Below are positions 24,167 to 35,518 of a stretch of 64,000 nt of DNA, piece by piece; the stretch's first letter is position 1; the number at the start of each line of letters is the position of its first letter. The position numbers and the translations under genes are program-made. The notes beneath the pieces are model-generated. The model searched no databases and was not told the DNA's origin. It saw only the letters and a program-made list of their open reading frames with translations. The DNA is from Xenopus tropicalis (taxonomy: Eukaryota; Chordata; Amphibia; Anura; Pipidae), in the NCBI RefSeq assembly GCF_000004195.4, contig NC_030683.2, positions 88,003,410 to 88,067,409 on the forward strand, written 5' to 3'.

Positions 24167-24676
24167 TAACAGGCCGTGGGACGTAAGTCAAGCCGACGGA
24201 TAGAGTGTAGCGAGTAAGCCCACAAACGTCTCACACTAACCGGAGGCTTGCCTGGGGATGAGGACAGGAAGCACGGTAGTGGAGAGAGGCCAGAGAGCCA
24301 ATAGCAAAGTACCAGGGGTCAAGCAAAGGAGTGGTCAAAACGGGTCCGAGTCGAGGCAGGCAGAACAGGTTCAGAAGCAGAAATCCAGGCAGAGGTTCAA
24401 CAGAGAATCAGAATACAAGGAAACGCCAGGCACCAGTGAAACTTGATAACCAAGCAATGATGGCTTGTAATTGGCGACTATTTACAGGCGGCAACATAGC
24501 GCAAGTGCATGTGGCGTCAAGACACACGCCGCAACGCGCGGACGTGCGCGTGTGATTTTTCTGTGAGTGCGACTTTGCGCATGCGCACTTTCAATGTGCG
24601 CGTGACTTTGCACGTGCTAACCGAACGCCTGTGTGGCGATTCCCTAGACACATGCGCTAAATGGCGCGCATCCTTA
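24167..24676 (-). repeat. 5' LTR of the gypsy element
   Basis: Reads TAAGGATGCGCGCC at its 5' side on the minus strand and ends ...CACGGCCTGTTA before the gag leader. It contains short GTGCG-rich direct repeats that are missing from the other LTR. The leader to the gag start at 24135 is only about 30 bp. Confidence 0.85.
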
Positions 24677-24681
24677 CATAC

Positions 24682-25084
24682 ACCATCAGCCTTGCTTACT
24701 CAAAAGGCCGGTACCATCAAAGCTCCTCCTGGTGAGTTTGACACTAAAGACTTATATAAGCACCAGTGGAGACAAGTTCAAAGTCTTGCTAATACTTTCT
24801 GGGACAAATGGAAGAAGCAGTACATCTTCACCTTACAGTCTAGGAATAAGTGGCAGTCCGACAAACAGAACATTGAACCTGGAAACATTGTTCTCATGAA
24901 GGACTCTCAGATCAAGAGAAATGAATGGCCTCTAGGGCTTATCACCAGAGTTTTCCCAAGAAAGGATGGGAAAGTCCGGAAAGTGGAGGTCAAGTTTGTA
25001 AAGCAGAATGAGACTAAACTTTTCCTTAGACCTATATCTGAACTAATCCTATTGCTCTCTTCCAGAGAACTTTCAAATGGGTGA
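24682..25084 (+). pseudogene. BEL/Pao integrase C-terminal domain, separated by 8.5 kb of insertions
   Basis: The open stretch to 25084 contains PSALLTQKAG, FWDKWKKQYI and NIEPGNIVLMKD, the usual C-terminal region after a BEL/Pao integrase core. A short piece of the same region (LTHETEDPF, about 19420-19440) sits between the Harbinger and gypsy elements, which confirms that both were inserted into one integrase gene. The stop at about 25084 precedes the LTR by 25 bp. The domain itself has no internal stop from 24690. Confidence 0.8.
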
Positions 25085-25108
25085 TATCTTACAATATCAG
25101 ACGCGGAG

Positions 25109-25694
25109 TGTTATGCCTCCCGCATTGTTTTATTGTTTTATTGCACCACCTAGTGGTTTCTTAAAGTATAGGTTGTGATTTCTTAAAAAATGTCCTTTTC
25201 AGCATACCGTACTTTACCATATGACCATGTGTGATACAGGAAAAGGTTCATTATAGCTGCCATCTTAGCAGTGTTAACAGCTCAATAGTTATCCTGCATA
25301 AATCCTACCCCATCCAGCCTTGTGGAAGCATCGTTGGTAGGTATTATCCATCCCTAGCCCCCAGGTTATTAATACAAGCAGATATATATCTTGTTTATAC
25401 CTTAAATCATGTTTACTGTATGTGCAGTCAACTCATGGCACATCTGTTCTTGCCCAGGCATCTAGTCCTTACCCCCACTCGGATGCCTCTCACCTTTTAT
25501 ATGATTGTACATTATATGAACCACAATGTTTGTTTACTGTACTTTATTATGCTGTATAGTAAATGCTGCCATATTTTCTGTTTCCCCAGTTTCACACCTT
25601 CGCCTACCAACCTGTCTCAGTAAATTGATGGAGGGAGGAGTTTAGCTGTATGTCAAACACACTGCCTAGGGTAATACGTAGTGAGGACAGAACA
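25109..25694 (+). repeat. Right LTR of BEL/Pao, 586 bp
   Basis: Starts TGTTATGCC right after a purine-rich stretch (ACGCGGAG) and ends AGAACA; TG...CA termini. Differences from the left LTR are scattered substitutions and small indels, showing that the insertion is not recent. Confidence 0.85.
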
Positions 25695-26310
25695 TGTGCC
25701 ATACTCTGCCTGCCCTATTCTGCCTGAGTGTGACATATTCTGTCTGTCCTACAATGTCTGTGTGTGCCATACTCTGCATGCCCTATTCTGCCTAAGTGTT
25801 ACATATTCTGCCTGCCCTACCCTGTCTGTGTGCCATACTCTGCCTGCCCTATGCTGCCTGTGTGTGACATATTCTGCCTGCCCCACCCTGTATGTGTGCC
25901 ATTCTCTGCCTGAGTGTGACATATTCTGCCTGCACCACCCTGTATGTGTGCCATTCTCTGCCTGCCCTATTCTGCCTGAGTGTGACATATTCTGCCTGCT
26001 CTACCCTGTATGTGTGCCATTCTCTGCCTGCCCTATTCTGCCTAAGTCTGACATATTCTGTGTGCCCTACCCTGTCTATGTGCCATACTCTGCCTGCCCT
26101 ATGCTGTATGTGTGCCATACTCTGCCTGCCCTATGCTGCCTGTGTGTTCCATACTCTGCCTGCCCTATGCTGCCTGTGTGCCATACTCTGCCTGCCCTAT
26201 GCTGCCTGTACCTGCCATACTCTGCCTTCCCTATGCTGCCTATATGTGCTATACTCTGCCTGCCCTATGCCCCCTATGTGTGCCATACTCTGCCTGCCCT
26301 ATGCACCTTC
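25695..26310 (+). repeat. 32-34-bp minisatellite of the outer hAT-like element
   Basis: About 18 imperfect copies of a unit containing CATACTCTGCCTGCCCTATG. Because the unit lacks stop codons in several frames, long overlapping open frames occur on both strands (for example 25681-26343). These are not genes. The array lies between the BEL/Pao right LTR and the outer element's right end. Confidence 0.85.
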
Positions 26311-26574
26311 ACAAACAACTTTTTTCACATGAGTGATGGGTAAATTCCTGCAGTGAGCACCAAACATTTGTCTTTTTGGTGTGCTTTCACCATTAATGTG
26401 GGTATGGTCTTAAAAATGTTTGTGCTAACAGGGGTGTAGTTTAACGTAAGTGTGGTTTAAAGTGGGTGTGGTTTAAAAAAGTTGGACAGCACTGATGTAA
26501 AAGCACCCATAGTCTGTGTGTAACTGTCTGTGTCTTAACCCTCTTTGGTTGGAAGGAATGCTAGGTAACCATTC

Positions 26575-26615
26575 GACTTCCCCCCTACAGGTTATCTACC
26601 TGTAGGGGGGAAGTC
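26575..26615. repeat. Perfect 18-bp hairpin, 5-nt loop
   Basis: The arms GACTTCCCCCCTACAGGT (26575-26592) and its exact complement (26598-26615) flank TATCT. It is not part of a repeat family I recognise, and there is no T-run after it. Confidence 0.7.
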
Positions 26616-26703
26616 AATTCTATGTAAAATCCATATTACCAATTAAATATGCAAAATAAATATGCCTTGGACTATTACAAAAGAAACATATAAAAGTCCA
26701 TTA

Positions 26704-27002
26704 CCAGTATTGGACCCCTTATCCAGAAACCCAGTATCCAGAAAGTTCCGAATTACGGAAAGGCCATCTCCCATAGACTCCACTGTAACCAAAAAAGTCA
26801 CATTTTTAAAAGTGATTCATTTTTCTCTGTAATAATAAAACAGAAGCTTGTACTTGATCCCAACTAATATATAATTAATCCTTACTGGAACCTAAACAAT
26901 CATGTTGGGTTTAATTACTGTTTAAATAATCCAAATTATGGAAAGACCCCTTATCCAGAAACCCCAGGTCCCGAGCATTCTGGATAATGGGTCCCATACC
27001 TG
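26704..27002. repeat. CAGGTATGGGACC-family MITE, nearly full length
   Basis: Starts CCAGTATTGGACCCC after TA (26702-26703) and ends CCCATACCTG before TA (27003-27004). The interior shares the TCTCTGTAATAATAAAACAG block of the other copies. Confidence 0.8.
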
Positions 27003-27004
27003 TA

Positions 27005-30000
27005 TAAACAATTCAAAGAATTCAATTGAAAGGAACTTATAAAAACCTGAACCAATACCACTACTTAATACAGTTTTTTGTATTAGGATCTGTAACATTT
27101 GAAAAATGCCCAATACCATTAGCAAATTGTGTTGGATCACATTTAAATTGCCATGTTAAAACATCTTGCACTTATACTATATCGGAAGACCTAATGATAA
27201 TATTAGTTCATATAGACTTCATGTACATCTGTGCAGCTGAATGCAAATTAATATTCATATCTTGGAATACCACTCCAAGCAATACAATTGAATAAACTAG
27301 TTTTAAGTTAAAACAAATATACCAATCTAGAATGAAAGCTGACCCTTGCACAGAAGTCTGTTTTCACACAGTATCCACAGTACACTATTCAAATCCAATC
27401 AGACCCTTGCATTGAACCTACAAGCAATATTCACGAAAATCCATAGAGGCAAATAAAGTTGATTGTATCAGTCCATGCTTTATTGAGCAACAGATAAGGA
27501 CAGCAGCCGGGGCAATTAGCCAGATGAATAAGGGAGCGATCTGGATAATGTAATAGCCCAAATGTGTGGTACATACATATACAAGGTAGAAATCTTTTCT
27601 GCAGAGGAAATTACAATACCTTTATGGTCTCTGTTATATCTGTAAATATCTCTGCAAATCATTTCAAGAACAATTGGCTTTGGTAGCACACAGCCGCTAA
27701 CAGCACTAACCAGAAGAAAAGCAAGAGTAATTTCCATGTAAAAGTAAGGGTAAATAGGGTAAAATAGGAAAGCATTTATCTTCCTTACCAGTTGAAAAGA
27801 AAATATATTTAGAATATAGCAAAAGAACTTAATTTTCTAGAAAATAGATCTGTCTAGCACTTCAGTAAAAAAGACCAAAAAAGCTACAGGTTCTTATATT
27901 GTATATAATTAACTTTCCAGTCTATTTTTGCTGTAAAGGTTGAGTCTTGACAAAACAAGTCTTGCCAAAATAAAATTTAATGAAGTTTTCATAGTAAGCA
28001 GCTTTGAAAGGTAATTTTCATTTCACAAGCAGGACCTATTGGTTTTAGATTATGCTGGCAACTCTAACAACGGTATCTGATGTAGCGTCAAATCATTTCA
28101 CACCTGTTCAAATATTATATTCAGCAAGAACAGTCTGTTTCATACACTTAAAGGGGAAGTCAGTGATCTTTCCATGCAACAACAGCATAAGGGATGTCAC
28201 AAGCATACACTTGCATGCACTTTTAAACTCCTTTGCATTAATATTGTGCCATATAGGGAACCATCAATTATTATTTCTAAATATTTTACCTTTAGGGAGT
28301 TAAGAAAAGACCCAACATTCTCTTGAATTCAATGACTTCTTCTCACCTTCTAGTGAGGGAACATATTAATTTTAGCATTCCTATATTTTTACCACTCAGT
28401 ACATATAGCTGACCCAGTGACTGGAGACCTAGGAGTGTAGAGGGTTTGGTGGTGCTGGTTTGGAGGGCCTTCAAAATATTGCTGTGGGGTCAAGCAGCAT
28501 CTAGTTTTATCCGTTTGTCTGTTTTCTGTTCCTAAATAGAGTATATTGCATATACAGAGAAAAATATCTAGTGACTAATAAATAATAAAAGAAAGACAGA
28601 AGGATGGTGCCCTAAATGCGAGACCATTTGAGTATGAAACAACTATTCAAGAGTCTACAGATGTGAACATTGGCACTATTTGGGTCACAGGAAATGCACT
28701 ACATAAACTGCAATTGTGGTTATACATACATATAAAAATAGCTGTATATACCTGGCATAGCTATATTTAAAAGGTAAAATTTATACACTAGATAATCCAA
28801 ATGCTATTATTGGCATATTTTGTAGCTCTGCAATTGGTGGATTAATGTTAGTTCTACAGAGCACTGCTCTCGGCCTATGCTTTTTCTACAGGCTGAGAGA
28901 AGCGCATCCACTCCTTTCTGCAGCTTTGTGTAACTGCACTGATAAATACAGCTTAAGTGAATGTACAGTGTACAGTAGTGGAGCGGAGGTTGGGACAAAA
29001 ACACCTGTTGTTCCGTTTTGTGAGCCGACTACCACTCCACTGTACCCACTGTACCCAAGCAGGAGCTGTACTTTTAAGTGCAGGTAAACGGAGCTGCAGA
29101 AGTTAGCAGATTTGCAGAAAAAACGCAGACTAAGAGCAGCAAAGCCAATGCTCCATGTGCCCTTGGCCTAAATTGTTGTCACCCCTACACCCAAGGCATT
29201 AAACTTTAACTTGACATATAAAACATAGTTCAGTTCAGCATGGTGCAGAAATCAATGCTAATGTGACATTAAAGAACACTAAGGTATATAAAAGAACCAC
29301 AAGCTCAATGGAAGTTGCTTTCTGCTGTCTCACTGAAAAGGGCACTTGAGAACTAAACGGATTATAAATGTTTTAAGCAATGATTTCAACACCTTCGGCT
29401 TTCTAACCTTAAACTAAAACATCAGTTCAGCAAATATATTGTATTTGTAACATGTATATGGGGTGATATACTTTGGGCCTGGTCCAAGTGGGCACAAGTC
29501 CAGATAATTTTCCAGTAGGGCATGTATTACATAGGAAACATTTTTACTCATTTTTCCTATACTGGGCCAAACTCTGCCCATGCCCTCCTCCAGCAAGTAG
29601 GGGAATAAAAGAGATTGAACACATGATGCCCTCCCTTTTTAAGAATAGAACAATGTCATCTACTGGCCAGATAGTGAATTGCCAGGAGAATATTTTAACA
29701 CAGGATAAGGAAACAGCTTTTATAACTTTGGACCACATTTAGAGGGGACCTGAATAAAAAGTAAACTAACTTTCAGTCCCCTACGTATATATTAGATAAA
29801 TGGCTTGTTCTGGTGTTTCTGTACCTATCCAGGAAGTCCCTTGTCTTATGACTCATTAGTTCATAAAGGCAAATTGTGTAGAGACGAAAGAGTATACATT
29901 AAATTCTGGGACCATGTGAAACTGCAACAATACACATATCCAGGGGTTCAAAATAAACTATGCCTGTATATAAAGAATTTTGACTGAGAACATGTACTAA

Positions 30001-30516
30001 GTTTAAACAAAATGAAAGACATGTTACAGACATGTTAGTAATATGTGGTCAATATCCATATAAGGCTTATCTATGATTTCACAAGACAAGGATATCATTA
30101 CGTTATTAGGTAAGAACTACAAAAAAATGTACTTACTCTCCTATTATCTAAAAAAATGATGCATGTATGTTGTCATCTTTTATTGTTATGTTTATTTTTT
30201 TATTACTTCCAAGAAGGAGAAAAATAAATAACGCTTGTAAATGTATATCTAATATATATATATAATGTCTGTATGAGAGTATAAAAGCATTATATGGATG
30301 TTTAACTGGTAAAGGCAGAAATATAAAGTTGTTATGATACAAAAGATTTTAATACACATAGATATAGTTTTAAAGATGTACGTATTGTACATGGTACATG
30401 GTACCAGTGGTGTTACTAGAAGCTACAAGGCACCATAGCAAAATCAGTTAGGGCCACGCAGCCTAAGATAATTAATAGCAACTTGATCTACTCTCTTTGT
30501 TGCTTGCCAGAGGTTT
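27005..30516. other. Mostly non-coding, one candidate secreted-peptide exon
   Basis: AT-rich unique-looking sequence. The only reading frame that stands out is 27516-27737 on minus, listed separately. A TTAAAGGGG start at about 28149 hints at a decayed T2 element, and an (AT)n tract lies at 30252-30263. Confidence 0.4.
27516..27737 (-). CDS. Candidate small secreted protein exon (uncertain)
   Basis: The 73-codon frame starts MEITLAFLLVSAVSG, which fits a signal peptide with possible cleavage after residue 15. It continues CVLPKPIVLEMICRDIYRYN and then loses clear character. A weak splice donor (AAAG|GTATTG) would end the exon after about 40 residues. I recognise no family and found no second exon, so it could be chance. 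The start was chosen as the only ATG before the hydrophobic run. Confidence 0.2.
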   Translation of the reverse strand: MEITLAFLLVSAVSGCVLPKPIVLEMICRDIYRYNRDHKGIVISSAEKISTLYMYVPHIWAITLSRSLPYSSG

Positions 30517-31009
30517 TTAAAGGGATGGTTCACCTTAAGGTTAACTTTTAGTATGTTATAGAAAGGCCTATTCTTAGCCACTTTTCAACTGGTCTTCATT
30601 TTTTTAATAGTTTTTGAATTAATTGTCTTTCTCTTCTGACTCTTTCCAGCTTTTAAATGGGGGTCACTGATTCCAGCAGCCAAAAAAGTATTGCTCTGCG
30701 AGACTACAAATTTATTGTTGTTACTTTATATTATTTATCTATTCTATTAGGTCCTCTTCTGTTAGTATTCCAGTCTCTCTTTAATACCTGTTTGCAAGGT
30801 GAAATTGGAACCTAGGAAACAAATAGCTGATGACATTCCAAACTAGAGAGTTGCTGAAGAAAACCCAAAATAATTAAAAAACCACAAGTAATAAAACAAA
30901 AATTTTAAAAATTAAGACCAAGTGCAAATTTTCTCAGAATAGCATTTTTTTTATAATTGTAAAAGATTTAGAGGTTTTAGAGATAATTTAAGGTGAACAA
31001 CCCCTTTAA
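30517..31009. repeat. T2-like MITE, 493 bp, TTAA ends
   Basis: The ends TTAAAGGGATGGTTCACCTT and AAGGTGAACAACCCCTTTAA are inverted repeats of about 20 bp. The interior has GGGGGTCACTGATTCCAGCAG, related to the copies at 4412 and 40789. Confidence 0.85.
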
Positions 31010-33341
31010 TGAAGGTCATGTATGTCTATAAATAATATTGTTTTTTAGTTATCTAGTTTCAATATATAACATAGAACTTGACAGAACATGTATAATCATT
31101 GACATCAGTCCCTGCCCAAAGAATCTTATAATCTAATATTCCTACTACAAGCACTCACGCACAGTTATTTTAGCTTGGAAAAAATATTGAGGTTATTCAA
31201 ACTGAATCTTTTAGAGGGCCCCTTAGAACTGTTTCTTCAGGGAAATTCATTAGACAAATTTCTTTGGCCTTTGCCAAATTTGCCTGAAGAAGGGAAAAAC
31301 TTTAATTATGATTACTTAACGATATTAACGGCAAAGCTGCAAGTTACATTGTAAACAGAATCTAGATTGTACCATCAAATAGGCCCTAAGCACTCACATA
31401 AATAAGTTATTGTTGTTGCATAAAACACAGGAACCAATACACGTCTGTCCCAGATTCCTTTTTCACACACAGATCTGAAATATCTGTATAATGCATGTGA
31501 AGCAGGAGCAGTTTTTCAGTATTTTGGAGCAAATGAGGGTTCAGCTGGAAAGCAAAAAGTGCAAATACTTTAAAGAAATGAGCCTCATTTATATGTGCTA
31601 GTGCCCCTTAGGACTAAGTCATAAAGCATTCACTTTGCATCTGATTAAAAGCCCAGCAAAATGTGCAGAGAACAGTGCTGACAGGGTTACAGCAGCCCTG
31701 GCTTGTGTGTCTAAAGGATTCACAAGCTAGTGGATGCCCTATTTTTTGTACTTGGCAAACCAACTGGTGGACTTTTGCATCCAACATGCACTTTGGACTA
31801 CAGAGGTCTTTATGGTCCAGAATGAAGGATAATGACCTGCACTTCCCCAATGTGTTCAGCAGTGCTGTATTCATGAGAGGGCATGTAGTATTTCCAGCCC
31901 TACCTCTTCCCTAACTTGTTAGAGGACAGGTAGGGTGGCATCATGAGGTATTTTCGGCAATTTGCCGAAATCGCCTGCGCAGCGTGTGCCATCCCACCGG
32001 CGACTTACATTTTCGCTGGTGGGACGGTAGTCTGGGAGATTAGTCGCCCGTGACAAGGGAGATTTGTTGCGGGCGACTAATCTCCCCGTGTGCCAGAGCC
32101 CTAAGAGGCTTGCACGCTTAGTGCTCTTGCACTTCATCCCAGGGTCTTAGTAAATTAGCCCTATTGTTTATATTGTTGGGTGCAATTTGATAAAGAGTAA
32201 ATAAGTAGTGAATAATTTAATGGACTTTATAGATCAGAATCACTACTATACTACTATATGTCTATGGATCATGAAACACATTTTTCATTTACTGTATTGT
32301 TCCTTTAAAGCGATTAAAAAAGACATAATGTAAAGATGGAAAAAGAAATAGCTTTGTCTCATTACACTGAGAAACCTAATCAGCCTCTTTGAAAACTGAA
32401 GATTCAATTGAGGGTATAATAAAATGTAAATGAGAAGTTCTTCTCTAGAGGAATTGAATGTAACAAGATTATATTCATTTTATGTTTATACATTTCTCTA
32501 AATGGTCTTGACAAATCATTTAAATGTAATGCATCAGTTATTTGTCAAATAGCCATTAATTATGTACCTAATTGAACCTTTGCTAATGAAAACAAAAGGC
32601 TATACTTGCACCGTATTTGTCACTGGCTGCTTTTTATCATCTCATTTCCTTGCAATCTTGCTGTCATAGCATTTTAAGTCACTGGTAATTGGATAATAAC
32701 ATTTATGGAGCCACTAATCACTTACTGTAAGTGGGAAGGGAGGAGTAGCCTCACCTCTCACACTTCCTGCATTCCAAGCCCAGGAAGTCCAAAGAACAAC
32801 ACCAACATGATGAAAACATTTCTGGCAGTTGCTCTGTAAAACAAGATCACAGTTAAAAAGTAAGAACCATTGCTCAGGACTATATATTGATTTTCTTTAT
32901 CACCTAAAAGTTCTGAAACTACTACAGTTAATTATCTTTGACCAAAGCCAAAGGAGGTAGATAAAAAATGGAAATCAAAAGAAGTTGCACATATGTGATC
33001 TCCCACAATCTGAAATGCCTTTCCACCAGAAAGACATATGCATTGCTTAATTTTCCCAAAAATCACACAAAGTTTTCCCCTGAAGGCAACTTTGTGTGAC
33101 TTCAGAAAAACAAAGTGACGCATATGCCTTTCCACCGGCAATTTACTTTGTTGCCAGTGTAAAAGCATTTTGCAGAGATTAGTTGCCCACAGTAGCAGAG
33201 ATTTGTCACGGGCATCTCTCCCTGGGGCATTAGCCTTAAGCCAAGTCCAAAGCAAGCGGGTGTCGGCAATGTAAATTCTCAAAATATTCAAAGTGATAAC
33301 CGGGATTACTAAAGTCAACTAAACAATCATTTAAACACTAA
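31010..33341. other. Non-coding; possible conserved-element-like stretch and MITE pieces
   Basis: A T2 end (GTTCCTTTAA) lies near 32309 and Harbinger-like pieces at about 31931-32103 and 33000-33240. The stretch 32340-32720 is free of recognisable repeats and rich in ATTA/TAAT words. It includes a 9-bp inverted repeat TTGACAAAT/ATTTGTCAA (32508-32516, 32540-32548). No exon was seen. Confidence 0.4.
31931..32103. repeat. Harbinger-like MITE (GGAGATTAGTCGCCC family)
   Basis: The right half reads GGAGATTAGTCGCCCGTGAC, then its complement GACTAATCTCCCCGTGTGCC, and ends GCCCTAAG with TAA at about 32101. The left end is decayed. Same family as 3693 and 33342. Confidence 0.65.
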
Positions 33342-33485
33342 GGGCAGTGGCACACGGGGAGATTAGTCGCCCGCGACAAATCTTCAGTACCACAATACCA
33401 TCCCACCAGCAAGAATGTAAATTGCCGGTGGGATGGCATACGCGTCTCAAGGAGTGGCGACTAATCTCCCCGTGTGCCGCTGCCC
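33342..33485. repeat. Harbinger-like MITE, 144 bp, TAA duplication
   Basis: The termini GGGCAGTGGCACACGGGGAG and CTCCCCGTGTGCCGCTGCCC are near-perfect inverted repeats. TAA flanks both sides (33339-33341 and 33486-33488). Confidence 0.85.
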
Positions 33486-33488
33486 TAA

Positions 33489-33826
33489 ATAAACCCAATA
33501 GGATATTTTTGCTTCCAATAAGGATTAATAATATGGGAGATGACCTTACTGGAATTCTGAACTTTCTAGATCAGGGGTGTCAAACTCAATCACATAAGGG
33601 GGCTGAAATCTAAAACACAGGCTAAGTTGCCAGCCAAATATTTATTAAGATACTGTACAGTCAGGCACAGTCACAGTGCAGTCAGGGGATTGGTGCTGCA
33701 TAGTCAGGCACAGTCAACAGGGGCTACATAAAGCGGCCAGAAGTGCCGCTTTCGGTCCCCCGGGCCTTGTGTTTGGCACGTGTTCTAGATAATGGGATTC
33801 CAAGTAATGGATCCCATTTCTGTATG
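33489..33826. repeat. CAGGTATGGGACC-family fragment split by a hAT element
   Basis: The sequence from CCAATAGGATATTTTTGC to CCCATTTCTGTA is collinear with the right half of the family, except for the 211-bp hAT insertion at 33572-33782. The left half is absent. Confidence 0.7.
33572..33782. mobile_element. hAT-like MITE, 211 bp, TTCTAGAT duplication
   Basis: Starts CAGGGGTGTCAAACTC and ends TGTTTGGCACGTG. A perfect 8-bp duplication TTCTAGAT lies at 33564-33571 and 33783-33790. Ends and duplication length identify hAT-type mobilisation. Confidence 0.85.
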
Positions 33827-35310
33827 ACACATGGATTTTTTAAAACTAACAGAATTGGTAGCATAGATTTTCAGCAACATTTCTATTTATTTTGCTCATG
33901 TTGAAAGGAAGGTGTGTATATAGGTATATACATATACTGTATTTATCCTTAAAGTGTTCTGATTATGTTCATATGAGCAATAAGCGTTTGGCCAAGTCAA
34001 ATCCTAGAGTCAGTGCATTTTTCAGTGCATGATTTTGTGTCAGATCTCTGCCTGTGAATTTTGTAAAACTTTAAAACTAAAACTTTTCAGCTACTATTTA
34101 TGTAATGAAATGTCCACAACCTGCCTCTGATCTACCTTTGTTTTGTCAGTGTGAACTACTTTCAGGAAATCCTGTGCAGTGCTGTTTAGTGCAAAAGCAC
34201 TTTGCTTCGGTCATAATCTGTACATAAACTTTGTACTCCATTTCCCATATACTGTAGGAGTTTGTGACTACACGTCTTGTGGCATCACTGGCATGACTGC
34301 TTTTGTGTAAGTTTGCTTTTCTACATTGTTTATTTCATTCATATAAAAGCAAAGTCATACAATTATGATTTCTCTATTCTGATTGCTTTGTTTATACTGA
34401 GTTTATAGGCTGCAAAAATAGATACCAGAACAGAAATTGCATACTGAAGATTTTAAACAGGAAGTTCAAATACAAATGTAAGTTTTATTACTTTGCAGAC
34501 AGTGCCATTTCATTGTTAAGTACTTTTCAGTATGCCAACATGTTCTGCATCAAGTAAATTGCTGATCAAAACAGCCTATTTATGAGATGATGTTAACTTA
34601 TGAATCCAAGCTTATCTTCCATCTGTGCTCTTACTATATATTAGGGTAAAGGCACACATTGTGGCGTAGACAGCCTTGCAAGCTGTAAATTACTTCACAG
34701 AAACATCTCAGCTTCTTTATACAAACACTGAATTTATGAAGATAATGTGAAAGCTTTTCATAAAAAGGAAAGAAAATGTAAACCTTTTATATTATTTAGA
34801 GAACCAATTTAAGTAACTGTTAGATTAGAAAACAAATTATCTTAGTAGCACACAGATGCTGCCTCTTGGGAATTAAAGCGGCAGTATATGGAGGAATAAC
34901 ATCAGGCAGATTTGCAGCTTTTAACCTTACTGCCCTGCAACGGTTACATATATGGACACCCATTTCCACCACTGGATTACAGTTGGTCAGTCTGATTTAG
35001 TTTTCTGATGCAGCCCTTTGTTATGTATGCAGGGGCAAAAATAGCCCAAAGAAGCAAATTTTCCCCCTTTTCTGCTGAGATCTGTTAGAACATCAGGCTA
35101 ATTAGTGGGGCAATCCTCTATTTCCATCCTACGGGCTGCCATCATGGGAAACAGCAAGGAGGCCCAGGAGACCCCAGCAATATTTGTTTATGCCCCTTCT
35201 GGGCAAGCAAGACAATACTTGGGTCCTGGTGAACCTTACAATTAGGTATGTCTGTCTTGACCTTAACCATTCCATTCTTTGGGGTGCCAATATTTCTAAA
35301 TGCCTGGCAC

Positions 35311-35518
35311 AGGGCCGGAACTAGGGGTAGGCAGAAGAGGCAGCTGCCGAAGGCGCAACGATTGGGGGGTGCCAGGCAGGAGACTCTCCTGCCTACCCCT
35401 AGTCCGTGCTCCTTTGTCATTGCCCCCGCGCTTGTCATTAAGCGGTGGGGGCAATGACCCATCCCGCCGCGGGAACTGCGCATGCATGCCAAAGCACATG
35501 CGAGGGGACCGGGCCTGA
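35311..35518. repeat. CAGGGCCGG-ended repeat (relative of 6802-6907)
   Basis: Starts CAGGGCCGGAACTAGGGGTA and ends GGACCGGGCCTG. GC-rich interior, with AGGAGACTCTCCT and a GCGGTGGGGGCAATGACC / CATTGCCCCCGCGC inverted pair. No target duplication was found. Confidence 0.55.

Larger units (their letters stand above)
19447..24676 (-). mobile_element. Ty3/gypsy chromovirus (Sushi-like) on the minus strand
   Basis: Direct repeats at 19447-19910 and 24167-24676 flank a gag-pol frame reading right to left. It has protease, RT, RNase H, integrase and a terminal chromodomain, the order of vertebrate chromoviruses. CATAC occurs just outside both ends (19442-19446 and 24677-24681) and may be the 5-bp duplication, but the exact LTR edges are uncertain by a few bases. 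Two in-frame TGA codons and one C-terminal frameshift with a deletion make it non-autonomous. It inserted in the C-terminal part of the BEL/Pao integrase. Confidence 0.9.
10178..25694 (+). mobile_element. BEL/Pao LTR retrotransposon, decayed and heavily invaded
   Basis: Two direct repeats (10178-10713 and 25109-25694) bracket gag, protease, RT, RNase H and integrase remnants in the order typical of BEL/Pao. Motifs seen include a Pao-type gag, a CCHC-like knuckle, an aspartic-protease block around IMDDQSN, YVDD in RT, FSDAS in RNase H and integrase D, D, E positions. Excluding later insertions, the element is about 6 kb. All reading frames are broken by stops and frameshifts, so it is a relic. 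Insertions inside it are a CR1-like LINE, a Harbinger element and a Ty3/gypsy chromovirus. Confidence 0.9.
10121..26494. mobile_element. Outer hAT-like element with minisatellite, host of the whole nest
   Basis: The left end TTGTGCTGTCCAACT and right end GTTGGACAGCACTG are inverted repeats sixteen kilobases apart. They are flanked by CTATAAAA (10113-10120) and ATGTAAAA (26495-26502), a 6/8 match expected of an aged hAT 8-bp duplication. Only about 57 bp on the left and 800 bp on the right belong to it; the rest is the BEL/Pao insertion and its own passengers. A fragment at 57438 starts CAGGGCTGTCCAACTGG and seems to be a relative. Confidence 0.6.

Noticed and set aside
24509..25084. 191-codon plus-strand frame as a single gene
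   Set aside because: It begins in the gypsy LTR and runs by chance into the BEL/Pao integrase C-terminus.
25681..26343. A 220-codon open frame rich in Cys, Pro and Leu, plus overlapping frames on both strands
   Set aside because: Produced by a 32-34-bp tandem repeat without stop codons in several frames; no domain, no start context, inside a transposon.
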